A stretch of DNA of 64,000 nt from an uncultured Oscillospiraceae bacterium (GTDB lineage: Bacteria > Bacillota > Clostridia > Oscillospirales > Oscillospiraceae), in contig CALWXC010000006.1 of NCBI GenBank assembly GCA_944385415.1, positions 58,437 to 122,436 of the forward strand. Direction: 5' to 3'. This document shows, piece after piece, positions 46,277-54,083 of the stretch. The notes beneath the pieces were generated by a model, which made no database searches, was not told where the DNA came from, and worked only from the letters and a program-made list of their open reading frames with translations. The translations under genes were made by a program, and so were the position numbers. Positions within the stretch are counted from its first letter, which is position 1. Every line of letters starts with the position of its first letter.

Positions 46277-46365
46277 TACTTTTGGACTATCGGGGGCTTT
46301 ACGGCGCAAAAAACCGGGCACGCCGCAAATCATCGCGGTGCACCCGGTGGGGGGGATAACAAAGA

Positions 46366-47307
46366 TTATTGATGAATGGCCGTACCGGTTTTACCGGCGA
46401 TGCCGTCCCGTGCCTTATCCAGCAGGGTGATGAGAGCCGTGCGGCCGGGGGCCGACTTGGCGAAGCGGACAGCGGCCTGGACCTTGGGCAGCATGGAGCC
46501 GGGGGCGAAATGGCCTTCGGCAATGTACTGCTCGGCCTGGGCGGGGGTCAGCTCGCTGAGCCATTCCTGATCGGGCTGGCCGAAACGGATGGCGACCTTT
46601 TCCACCGCTGTCAGGATAATCAGGGCATCGGCGTTCAACTGCTCAGCCAGGACGCAGGACGCGAAATCCTTGTCAATGACGGCAGCCGCGCCCTTGAGGT
46701 GATGGCCCTCGGTGCGGAAGACGGGAATACCGCCGCCGCCGCAGGCCACGACCACCAGACCGGCTTCCACCATGTCACGGATGGACTCGATCTCCACGAT
46801 GGACTGGGGCAGGGGAGAGGCCACCACACGGCGATAGCCGCGGCCGGCGTCCTCCATGACCTCATAGCCGCGCTCGGCCACCAGCTTGTCGGCTTCTTCC
46901 TTGGTCATAAACGCGCCGATGGGCTTGGTGGGATGGGCAAAGGCCGGGTCCTTGGGGTCCACTTCCACCTGGGTCAGCACCGTGGACACGCCTTTTTGAA
47001 TGCCGCGGTCCAGCAGCTCTTCCCGCAGGGCGTTTTGCAGATCGTAACCGATGTAGCCCTGGCTCATGGCCACGCAGACCGACAGGGGACAGGGGATGTA
47101 CTTTTCGGGGTCGGAGCGGGTCAGCTCGGCCATGGCCTTTTGCAGCATACCCACCTGGGGGCCGTTGCCGTGGGCAATGACCACGTCGTTGCCGTCCTCA
47201 ATGAGGTCGGCAATGGCCCGGGCCGTCTCCTTGACGGCAATCATCTGCTCCGGCAGGGTGTTGCCCAGAGCGTTGCCGCCCAGGGCGATGACAATGCGCT
47301 TTCCCAT
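46366..47307 (-). CDS. arcC: Carbamate kinase
   Basis: A 313-residue amino-acid kinase-fold enzyme that makes ATP and carbamate from carbamoyl phosphate and ADP. Clear family segments are IVIALGGNALG at the start, NDVVIAHGNGPQVG and VVACGGGGIPVF. It is the distal gene of the ygeY-ygeW-arcC unit, so its carbamoyl phosphate should come from the YgeW transcarbamoylase running backwards, giving substrate-level ATP. A weak GAGGTG ribosome site lies before 47307. Confidence 0.94.
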   Translation of the reverse strand: MGKRIVIALGGNALGNTLPEQMIAVKETARAIADLIEDGNDVVIAHGNGPQVGMLQKAMAELTRSDPEKYIPCPLSVCVAMSQGYIGYDLQNALREELLDRGIQKGVSTVLTQVEVDPKDPAFAHPTKPIGAFMTKEEADKLVAERGYEVMEDAGRGYRRVVASPLPQSIVEIESIRDMVEAGLVVVACGGGGIPVFRTEGHHLKGAAAVIDKDFASCVLAEQLNADALIILTAVEKVAIRFGQPDQEWLSELTPAQAEQYIAEGHFAPGSMLPKVQAAVRFAKSAPGRTALITLLDKARDGIAGKTGTAIHQ

Positions 47308-47337
47308 AACTATTCTTACACCTCAATTAATTCAGAA

Positions 47338-47359
47338 CCCGGCGGCTTGAGCCGCCGGG
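47338..47359 (-). repeat. Intercistronic hairpin between ygeW and arcC
   Basis: CCCGGCGGC (47338-47346) pairs perfectly with GCCGCCGGG (47351-47359), loop TTGA. Only a short T stretch follows on the minus strand, so partial termination or mRNA protection is likely. Confidence 0.6.
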
Positions 47360-47377
47360 ATTTGGTTGGTTTGTGAA

Positions 47378-48571
47378 TCAGAACTCCTTGCGGGCCTCGC
47401 CCTTGGCGTCCAGGTCCATCAGAGCCTTGACGGGGTCCTTGACCTTGGCCAGGAAGATCATAGCGGCAATGATGTACGGCTTGTAGGAAGCCTCCTTGTA
47501 CAGGGGCACCAGGTAGCGGTCGAACACGGAGTTGTCAACCTCGCCCTCCTTGCAGGACAGGCCAGTGATGTCGGCAGGCAGGCAGTGCATGTACAGAGCC
47601 TTGCCGTCCTTGGTCAGCTTCATCATCTCTTCGGTGCAAGCCCAATCCTTGTGCTCGGCGTTCTGCGCCAGCAGCTTCTTCTCCAGCTCATCAATGCCCT
47701 TCTGATCGCCGGCGGCATACAGCTTGGTGCGCTCCTCCATGGCGGCGAAGGGAGCCCAGCTCTTGGGGTAGACAATGTCGGCGTCCTTGAAGGCCTCGGC
47801 CATGGAGTTGGTCTTGGAGAAGCTGCCGCCGGAAGCAGCGGCGTTCTTCTTGGCGATCTCCTCAACCTCGGGCATGATCTCATAGCCCTCGGGATGGGCC
47901 AGAACCACGTCCATACCGAAGCGGGTGAACAGGCCAACGATGCCCTGAGGCACGGACAGGGGTTTGCCGTAGGAGGGAGAGTAGGCCCAGCTCATGGCAA
48001 CCTTCTTGCCCTTCAGGTTCTCCACGCCGCCGAAATAGTGGATGACGTGCAGCATATCGGCCATGGCCTGGGTGGGATGGTCCACATCGCACTGCAGGTT
48101 GACCAGAGTGGGTTGCTGCTCCAGGATGCCGTCATAGTAGCCTTCTTTCACGGCGTCCATGAAGGTCTTCTGGTACTTGTGGCCCTCGCCGATGAACATG
48201 TCGTCGCGGATGCCGATGACGTCGGCCATGAAGGACACCATGTTGGCAGTCTCACGGACGGTCTCGCCGTGGGCAATCTGGGACTTCTTCTCGTCCAGGT
48301 CCTGGACGGCCAGGCCCAGCAGGTTGCAGGCGGAGGCGAAGGAGAAGCGGGTACGGGTGGAGTTGTCGCGGAAAATGGAGATGCCCAGACCGGAATCGAA
48401 AATCTTGGTGGAGATGTTGCGCTCACGCAGGTCGCGCAGGGCGTCGGCCACGGTGAAGACAGCGTCGATCTCGTCGTCGGTCTTGTCCCAGGTCCAGTAG
48501 AAGTCATCCTTGTACATGTTGTTGATCTTCAGCTTTTCCAGGTGCTGGGCCAGTTCCATCGCTTTGCTCAT
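47378..48571 (-). CDS. ygeW: Knotted carbamoyltransferase YgeW
   Basis: A 397-residue transcarbamoylase, longer than ornithine carbamoyltransferase. The carbamoyl-phosphate loop reads FRDNSTRTRFSFASA (about 69-83). DVDHPTQAMADMLH is the HPxQ-type motif and HCLPADI the HCLP motif. The ornithine-specific signature is not apparent, in line with the YgeW group, whose natural substrate has been linked to 2,3-diaminopropionate and purine/ureide breakdown. The start at 48571 follows AGGAGG. It is flanked by ygeY and arcC as in E. coli and gut purine degraders. Confidence 0.92.
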   Translation of the reverse strand: MSKAMELAQHLEKLKINNMYKDDFYWTWDKTDDEIDAVFTVADALRDLRERNISTKIFDSGLGISIFRDNSTRTRFSFASACNLLGLAVQDLDEKKSQIAHGETVRETANMVSFMADVIGIRDDMFIGEGHKYQKTFMDAVKEGYYDGILEQQPTLVNLQCDVDHPTQAMADMLHVIHYFGGVENLKGKKVAMSWAYSPSYGKPLSVPQGIVGLFTRFGMDVVLAHPEGYEIMPEVEEIAKKNAAASGGSFSKTNSMAEAFKDADIVYPKSWAPFAAMEERTKLYAAGDQKGIDELEKKLLAQNAEHKDWACTEEMMKLTKDGKALYMHCLPADITGLSCKEGEVDNSVFDRYLVPLYKEASYKPYIIAAMIFLAKVKDPVKALMDLDAKGEARKEF

Positions 48572-48620
48572 AATCGTTATCCTCCTAATATGTATGTATC
48601 AAACAGTCTGTGAAAATTGC

Positions 48621-50033
48621 TCACTTGATGTCGTTGTTGGTCTTGCCGGCACGGAACTGGGTCACGTCGTCGGTCTTGTTCTCCTCCTTGTACAGGCCGG
48701 GAACGGCGGCGTACAGGGCGGCGCAGGTGACCAGGTCCTGCTTCCAGGTGATCTCGTTGGGGGCGTGGGCCTGGCTCTCAGCACCGGGGCCGAAGCCGAC
48801 GCAGGGGATGCCGTAGCGGCCCTGGATGGCAACGCCGTTGGTGGAGAAGGTCCACTTGTCGGTCAGGGGACGGCCCTCACGCAGATGCATGGCGTCGTAC
48901 TTGGCCTCGCTGTCGGCATGGCCGATGCGCTTGTCACCAAACAGGGCGTGGTGGGCGTCCACCAGAGCCTGCACGTGGGCAGCGGACTCCTTGTTGATCC
49001 AGGTGGGGAAGTAGCACTCGGTCTCGTAGACCTCGCCGGTCCAGGCGGGACGGTCGTACATGTACATGGAGACCTTTACGTCGTCGCCGTACTTCTTGAC
49101 GCTGGGCAGCTGGCGGATCTCCTCCAGGCAGGAATCCCAGGTCTCGCCGGCAGTCATGCGGCGGTCAATGGAGATGGAGCAGGAGTCGGCCACGGCGCAG
49201 CGGCTGGGGCTGGTGTAGAAGATCTGAGAGGTGGTGCAGGTGCCGCGGCCCAGGAACCGGGCGTCCTCGTAGTGGTCGGGGTTGTACTTGGGGTCCAGCA
49301 TCTTCACGAGACCCTTGATCTCCACGGAGTCGTCGGCGGGGTTCTCATTGAGGGCCCGGACCTCCTGGAGAATGTCGGCCATCTTGTAGATGGCGTTGTC
49401 GCCGCGCTCGGGAGCGGAGCCGTGGCAGGAGATGCCCTTGACATCCACACGGATCTCCATGCGGCCGCGGTGACCGCGGTAGATGCCGCCGTCGGTGGGC
49501 TCGGTGGAGATGACGAATTCCACCTGCTCCTTCTTGATGCCGTTGGCGGGGAAATACTTGTTGACGATGTACTGCCAGCACATGCCGTCGCAGTCCTCTT
49601 CCTGGACGGAGCCGACAACCATGATCTTGTAGCCTGCGGGAATCAGGCCCATGTCCTTCATGATCTTGGTGCCGTAGACGGCGGAGGCCATGCCGCCCTC
49701 CTGGTCGGAACCGCCGCGGCCGTAGATGACATCGTCGGTCTCAAAGCCCTTGTAGGGATCGGCTTCCCAGTTGTTGATGTTGCCGATGCCCACGGTGTCG
49801 ATGTGGGAGTCGATGGCGATGATCTTCTCGCCCTGGCCCATCCAGCCGATGACGTTGCCCAGGCCGTCGAACTCTACCTTGTCGTAGCCCAGTTTCTCCA
49901 TCTCGGCGGCGATGCGCTTGACGACGCCCTCTTCCTCGCAGCTCTCGCTGGGAATGGCGATCATATCCCGCAGGAACTGGCTCATGTTGGCTTCATAACC
50001 CTTGGCTGCCTGCTTGATGGCTTCAAAGTTCAT
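48621..50033 (-). CDS. ygeY: YgeY-family M20-type metallohydrolase
   Basis: A 470-residue di-zinc hydrolase of the M20 peptidase family, YgeY group. Metal-site motifs are [11 protein letters not shown] (His-x-Asp), [10 protein letters not shown] and a VQEEDCDG turn with the catalytic Glu pair. A dimerisation insert carries the [26 protein letters not shown] lid segment. The family is linked by neighbourhood to selenium-dependent hydroxylases and purine breakdown; the bond it cleaves is not settled. The start at 50033 lies nine bases from GGAGG; the ATG nine bases upstream is too close. Confidence 0.9.
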   Translation of the reverse strand: MNFEAIKQAAKGYEANMSQFLRDMIAIPSESCEEEGVVKRIAAEMEKLGYDKVEFDGLGNVIGWMGQGEKIIAIDSHIDTVGIGNINNWEADPYKGFETDDVIYGRGGSDQEGGMASAVYGTKIMKDMGLIPAGYKIMVVGSVQEEDCDGMCWQYIVNKYFPANGIKKEQVEFVISTEPTDGGIYRGHRGRMEIRVDVKGISCHGSAPERGDNAIYKMADILQEVRALNENPADDSVEIKGLVKMLDPKYNPDHYEDARFLGRGTCTTSQIFYTSPSRCAVADSCSISIDRRMTAGETWDSCLEEIRQLPSVKKYGDDVKVSMYMYDRPAWTGEVYETECYFPTWINKESAAHVQALVDAHHALFGDKRIGHADSEAKYDAMHLREGRPLTDKWTFSTNGVAIQGRYGIPCVGFGPGAESQAHAPNEITWKQDLVTCAALYAAVPGLYKEENKTDDVTQFRAGKTNNDIK

Positions 50034-50129
50034 AGGTGACATCCTCCTCAAAAAATTGACGGTCAAGTCGCTTTCTTTTTACCGGAAAAATCGGGGCCGG
50101 GCCGCTGCCGCGACCCCCTTGCTGTCTCC

Positions 50130-50157
50130 ATCATAGCACAAGTCCGGCAGATGTCAA
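50130..50157 (-). promoter_or_regulatory. Promoter of ygeY-ygeW-arcC
   Basis: Minus strand TTGACA (50157-50152), 16 bases, TATGAT (50135-50130), roughly 95 bases before ygeY. It is back-to-back with the regulator promoter at 50198-50225, and both -10 boxes are followed by the same GGAG bases. Confidence 0.7.
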
Positions 50158-50197
50158 ACTAAATTTTTGTAATGCTGAAAATTTTTGTGAAACTCCA

Positions 50198-50225
50198 TTG
50201 ATTTTTTTGTATTTTATGGTATGAT
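50198..50225 (+). promoter_or_regulatory. Promoter of the regulator-PLP enzyme operon
   Basis: TTGATT (50198-50203), 16 bases, TATGAT (50220-50225). Transcription would begin just before the tandem repeat at 50241. Confidence 0.65.
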
Positions 50226-50240
50226 GGAGCCATATAGAAA

Positions 50241-50296
50241 TAGGTAGAGACGAAGCCGAGTGCCAATGTAGGTAGAGACGAAGCCGAGTGCCAATG
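50241..50296 (+). repeat. Perfect 28-bp tandem duplication in the regulator leader
   Basis: Two identical 28-base units, 50241-50268 and 50269-50296, lie between the promoter and the GGAGGG ribosome site (50296-50301). The unit contains GTAGAGACGAAGCCGAG. It lengthens the leader and could be a double regulator site or a recent slippage product. Confidence 0.9.
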
Positions 50297-50307
50297 GAGG
50301 GATATCC

Positions 50308-50961
50308 ATGTTGAAAGAACAGGAAATGCAGACGCTCAAGCAGATCGCCAAGGGAGTGGCCGAGCAGTTCGGTTCCAACTGCGAGGTGGTCATCCACGAG
50401 ATTACGGAGAAAAGCGCCTACAGCTCCATCGTGGCCATCTATAACGGCCATGTGACGGGCCGCAAGCTGGGGGACGGTCCCTCCCATGTGGTACTGGAAC
50501 AGCTGGGCAAGGCCGAACGGGACCCGTCGGACCATCCCAGCTACCTGACCCGGACCCCCGACGGCAAAATTCTCAAATCCACCTCCATCTACATCCGGGA
50601 TGATAACGGCGAGGTGGCCGCCATCTTCTGCATCAACTTCGATATTTCGGCTCTGACCATGTTTGACCGGGCCCTTGGGGAATTGATCTCTCCCAAGGAC
50701 ACCCAGCAGAAGGAGCCGGAGCGCATCACCCTCAACGTCACCGACCTGCTGGATGACCTCATCCGCCAGTCGGTGGAGCTGGTGGGCAAGCCCGTGGCCA
50801 TGATGAACAAGGATGACAAAGTGAAGGCTATCCAGTTTCTCAACAAAAACGGGGCGCTGCTCATCACCAAATCCGGCGACAAGATCGCAAAGCACTTTGG
50901 GATTTCCAAATATACGCTGTACTCGTATCTTGATGTGAAAACAGGAGGAGACAAAAAATGA
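50308..50961 (+). CDS. YheO-like PAS-domain transcriptional regulator
   Basis: A 217-residue protein with an N-terminal YheO-type PAS-like domain (about 8-118), including CEVVIHEITEKSAYSSIVAIYNGHVTGRKLG and STSIYIRDDNGEVAAIFCINFD. A C-terminal DNA-binding region (about 165-217) has AIQFLNKNGALLITKSGDKIAKHFGISKYTLYSYL. DauR-like relatives control amino-acid catabolic operons. It is divergent from ygeY and leads an operon with two PLP enzymes, so it probably controls both sides. The start follows GGAGGG. Confidence 0.87.
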   Translation: MLKEQEMQTLKQIAKGVAEQFGSNCEVVIHEITEKSAYSSIVAIYNGHVTGRKLGDGPSHVVLEQLGKAERDPSDHPSYLTRTPDGKILKSTSIYIRDDNGEVAAIFCINFDISALTMFDRALGELISPKDTQQKEPERITLNVTDLLDDLIRQSVELVGKPVAMMNKDDKVKAIQFLNKNGALLITKSGDKIAKHFGISKYTLYSYLDVKTGGDKK

Positions 50962-52433
50962 TTGATCTGTCCATCCACAAGGAAGGCCTGGCCCACAACA
51001 TCCAGAAGGCCAAGGAAAACCACGTCATCATCCCCACCATCGCCCAGATGCAGCACCCGGAGACCATTCCCGAGAAGATTCAGGCCCGTTTGAAGAACAT
51101 CGGCCTGTGGGATGTGGACCCCATGAATCTGTTCCGCATCACCTGGAAGAATGAGGCCAAGGAGTTCGGCGGCCTGTACCAGGCGGTCCCCAACTATGTG
51201 GAGATCCCCTCCAGCCTGTCCGGCGTGCCCTGCCGTATCATCGCCATGGCCGGCAAGTGGTTCCCCACGGGCTGCCATAAGGTGGGCGCTTCCTTCGGCT
51301 GTCTGGCCCCCCGTCTTGTGACCGGCCAGTTTGACGCCACCTATCACCATGCCGTCTGGCCCTCCACCGGCAACTATTGCCGCGGCGGCGCGTTTAACTC
51401 CAAGCTGCTGGCCTGTGATTCTGTGGCCATCCTGCCTGCTGAAATGAGCAAGGAGCGCTTTGAGTGGCTGTCCAAGATTGCCGGACAGGTCATCGCTACC
51501 CCCGGCTGTGAGTCCAACGTCAAGGAGATTTTCGACAAGACGTGGGAGCTGAAGCAGGACCCCACCATGATGATTTTCAACCAGTTTGAGGAGATGGGCA
51601 ACCCCCTGTGGCACTACAATGTTACCGGCAATGCCCTGGCCGATCTGTTCGAGGCCATCAAGCGCCCCGGCGACACCTTCGCCGCCGCCGCCTTTACCTC
51701 CGGCTCCGCCGGTACCATGAGCGCCGGTGATCTGCTGAAGGACAAGTACCCCCACCTGAAGCTGGCCGTGGGCGAAGCCCTCCAGTGTCCCACCATCCTC
51801 AACAACGGATTCGGCGGCCACCGCATCGAGGGCATCGGCGACAAGCATATCCCCTGGATTCACAACGTCAAGAACACCGATATGGCCATTGCCATCGACG
51901 ACGAGGATTCCCAGAGACTGCTGCGGCTGTTCAATACCCCTGACGGCCAGAAGTACCTCAAGGAGGAGCTGGGCCTGGACGATGAGCTGATTGAGAAGCT
52001 GACCTGGCTGGGCATTTCCGGCATCGCCAATATCCTCTGCTGCATCAAGATGGCCAAGTATTACGAGCTGACGGAGCATGACGTGGTGGGTACGGTCCTC
52101 ACCGACTCCGCCGTCATGTATCAGTCCCGTATTGAGGAGCTTAATGAGATGCACGGCCCGTATAATCTCCACGAGGCCGCCTTGGACCACCATCTCCATA
52201 TGTTGGGCCTCAAGACCGACAGCATGATGGAGCTGACCTATGCCGAGCGCAAGCGCGTCCACAACCTCAAGTATTACACCTGGGTGGAGCAGCAGGCCCG
52301 CAGCGTCGAGGACCTCAATGCATTGTGGTACGATACCAAGGGCACCTGGGACGCCGTCCATGCCCAGGCCAAGGACCTGGATGAGCTGATCAACGAGTTC
52401 AACGAAGCTACCGGCGTCCTCAAATCCCTGTAA
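50958..52433 (+). CDS. Fold-type II PLP-dependent enzyme of unclear substrate
   Basis: A 491-residue enzyme related to the cysteine synthase/threonine synthase/tryptophan synthase beta group. The probable PLP lysine is Lys108 in GCHKVGASFG, the asparagine loop is PSTGNYCRGGAF, and GSAGTMSAGD near residue 250 is the phosphate-binding turn. It is not diaminopropionate ammonia-lyase (YgeX) by its motifs, though it holds the place that YgeX has in E. coli. It begins in an ATGA overlap with the regulator gene. It likely eliminates or exchanges a side group of an amino acid made by the YgeW/YgeY pathway; that is inference. Confidence 0.8.
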   Translation: MIDLSIHKEGLAHNIQKAKENHVIIPTIAQMQHPETIPEKIQARLKNIGLWDVDPMNLFRITWKNEAKEFGGLYQAVPNYVEIPSSLSGVPCRIIAMAGKWFPTGCHKVGASFGCLAPRLVTGQFDATYHHAVWPSTGNYCRGGAFNSKLLACDSVAILPAEMSKERFEWLSKIAGQVIATPGCESNVKEIFDKTWELKQDPTMMIFNQFEEMGNPLWHYNVTGNALADLFEAIKRPGDTFAAAAFTSGSAGTMSAGDLLKDKYPHLKLAVGEALQCPTILNNGFGGHRIEGIGDKHIPWIHNVKNTDMAIAIDDEDSQRLLRLFNTPDGQKYLKEELGLDDELIEKLTWLGISGIANILCCIKMAKYYELTEHDVVGTVLTDSAVMYQSRIEELNEMHGPYNLHEAALDHHLHMLGLKTDSMMELTYAERKRVHNLKYYTWVEQQARSVEDLNALWYDTKGTWDAVHAQAKDLDELINEFNEATGVLKSL

Positions 52434-52456
52434 GTTCAAAAAACGGTACATACGCC

Positions 52457-52488
52457 AACCGGGCGGGGCCATCGCCCCGCCCGGTTTT
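52457..52488 (+). terminator. Hairpin between the two PLP enzyme genes
   Basis: A 12-base perfect stem (52457-52468 with 52475-52486), six-base loop, TTTTG after. It is strong enough to terminate or attenuate, so the downstream gene may be less expressed. Confidence 0.75.
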
Positions 52489-52510
52489 GTCAAAATGGAG
52501 GTTGAAGCCC

Positions 52511-53752
52511 ATGAAACATGTCAAATGCGCCCGCTGCATCCGCTGCGGCAAGGAATATGAGGCGACGCCCAATGTGACCACCTGCGACTGCGGCGGCATC
52601 CTCGATATTATTTACGATTACGACTATATCCAGGCCAATTTCACCAAGGAAACGCTGAAAAACCGGCAGGACCCCACCATGTGGCGTTACCGGGAACTGC
52701 TGCCCGTGGAGGAGAGCACCGAAGCCCCGCCCCTGCGGGTGGGCGGCAGCCCTCTCTATGAGGAACCCCGTCTGGCAGCCCAGCTGGGCCTGAAAAAGCT
52801 GTGGGTCAAGGATGACGGTCTGAACCCCACGGCGTCCCTCAAGGACCGGGCTTCCGCTATGGCTGTAGCCAAGGCACGGGAGGCCGGAGCGGAGGTCATC
52901 GCCTGTTCCTCTACCGGCAATGCTGCGTCGTCCCTGGCGGGCAACGCCGCCGCCGCCGGTCTGAAAACGTATATATTTGTCCCGTCCCGGGCCCCCAAGG
53001 GCAAGGTTGCCCAGCTGATGACCTTCGGCGCCACGGTGATTTCCGTTCAGGGCACCTATGAGGACACCTTTGAGCTGTCCAAGGCCGCCATTGACCGTTG
53101 GGGCTGGTACAACCGCAACGCCGCCATCAACCCCTATCTCTCCGAGGGCAAAAAAACCGTAGCCCTGGAGATCATGGAGCAGCTGAACTGGCAGGTACCC
53201 GACTACATCGCCATTTCTGTTGGTGACGGCTGCACCATTGCCGGACTGTGGAAGGGCTTAAAAGACCTCCACGCCATCGGGTTCATCGACCGGCTGCCAC
53301 GTCTGATTTCTGCTCAGGCCGCCGGATGCTGCCCCCTGAACCGGGCCATTGCCGAGAATAAACCCTGGGAGCCCATGGAGGAGAACACCCTGGCCGACTC
53401 CATCGCCGTCGGTGTGCCCCGCAATGCCGAGAAAGCGCTGATGGCCATTCGGGAGTCCAATGGTCTGGTGGTCAATGTCACCGACGAGGAAATTATGGCC
53501 GCTCAGAAGCTCCTGGGCCGTACCTGCGGCGTCTTCGGCGAACCGGCCGGCGTCACGGGAACGGCGGGTGTGAAAAAACTCTGCGAACAGGGAGCCATTG
53601 GCGCCAATGACACGGTGGTGAGCGTCGTCACCGGCAACGGCCTGAAAGACGTGGCCAACGCTATCGCTGCTTGCGGCGAGCCGATTTCGATTCCGTCCGA
53701 TATGGAGTTGCTGCTGAAAGCCTTTGCTGATAAGGGTATTGATTTGCAGTAA
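52511..53752 (+). CDS. thrC: Threonine synthase-like PLP enzyme
   Basis: A 413-residue fold-type II enzyme with an N-terminal zinc-ribbon-like knuckle (KCARCIRCG...CDCGG), then the PLP lysine Lys111 in ASLKDRASAMA, the SSTGNAASSLAGNAAAAG loop and an SVGDGCTIAGLWKG turn. This is the layout of threonine synthase class II, which converts O-phosphohomoserine to threonine. Its place next to another PLP enzyme and the YgeW/YgeY set suggests it may instead serve in amino-acid breakdown. The start at 52511 follows GGAGG. Confidence 0.85.
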   Translation: MKHVKCARCIRCGKEYEATPNVTTCDCGGILDIIYDYDYIQANFTKETLKNRQDPTMWRYRELLPVEESTEAPPLRVGGSPLYEEPRLAAQLGLKKLWVKDDGLNPTASLKDRASAMAVAKAREAGAEVIACSSTGNAASSLAGNAAAAGLKTYIFVPSRAPKGKVAQLMTFGATVISVQGTYEDTFELSKAAIDRWGWYNRNAAINPYLSEGKKTVALEIMEQLNWQVPDYIAISVGDGCTIAGLWKGLKDLHAIGFIDRLPRLISAQAAGCCPLNRAIAENKPWEPMEENTLADSIAVGVPRNAEKALMAIRESNGLVVNVTDEEIMAAQKLLGRTCGVFGEPAGVTGTAGVKKLCEQGAIGANDTVVSVVTGNGLKDVANAIAACGEPISIPSDMELLLKAFADKGIDLQ

Positions 53753-53779
53753 AAGGGAAAAGCGGTACTGGAAAAAGAT

Positions 53780-54083
53780 AAAAGTTTTACTCGATTTTTT
53801 TCAAAAAATCGCAGGGGTCCAGGGGGCAGCGCCCCTGTTCGCCCGCCGCAGCGGGCGAAACACCCCAGCATTCCCAAGCGCCCGTCGCAACGGGCGCAAT
53901 CCCCACGGCAAAGCCGTAAGGCCGCCGTCCCCACCCCAAAGCGGGTGGCGGATGGCGGCCTTTTTGTGCGTATTTGCCCCAGTCTACCGGTGAACGGTAT
54001 CCGGTACGGTGCATATGGCCCCCGCCGTCCATCTCCATGGAGGCGGTGGGCAGCCATGTCAGAAAAAATCGAGTAAAACTTTT
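53780..54083. mobile_element. 304-bp MITE-like element with inverted ends
   Basis: The left end AAAAGTTTTACTCGATTTTT (from 53780) and the right end AAAAATCGAGTAAAACTTTT (to 54083) are inverted copies of about 22 bases. The interior is GC-rich hairpin modules without a gene. The stop codon of the neighbouring metal ATPase overlaps its last base. A related sequence lies reversed at 56771-56982. No transposase is encoded, so it would move, if at all, with help in trans. Confidence 0.65.

Noticed and set aside
45753..46430. Apparent 180-225-residue plus-strand proteins
   Set aside because: The sequence is made of intergenic repeat modules shared with two other sites; the frames have no ribosome sites and different copies are frame-broken.
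50241..50296. CRISPR-type repeat
   Set aside because: Only two adjacent copies without spacers; it is a tandem duplication.
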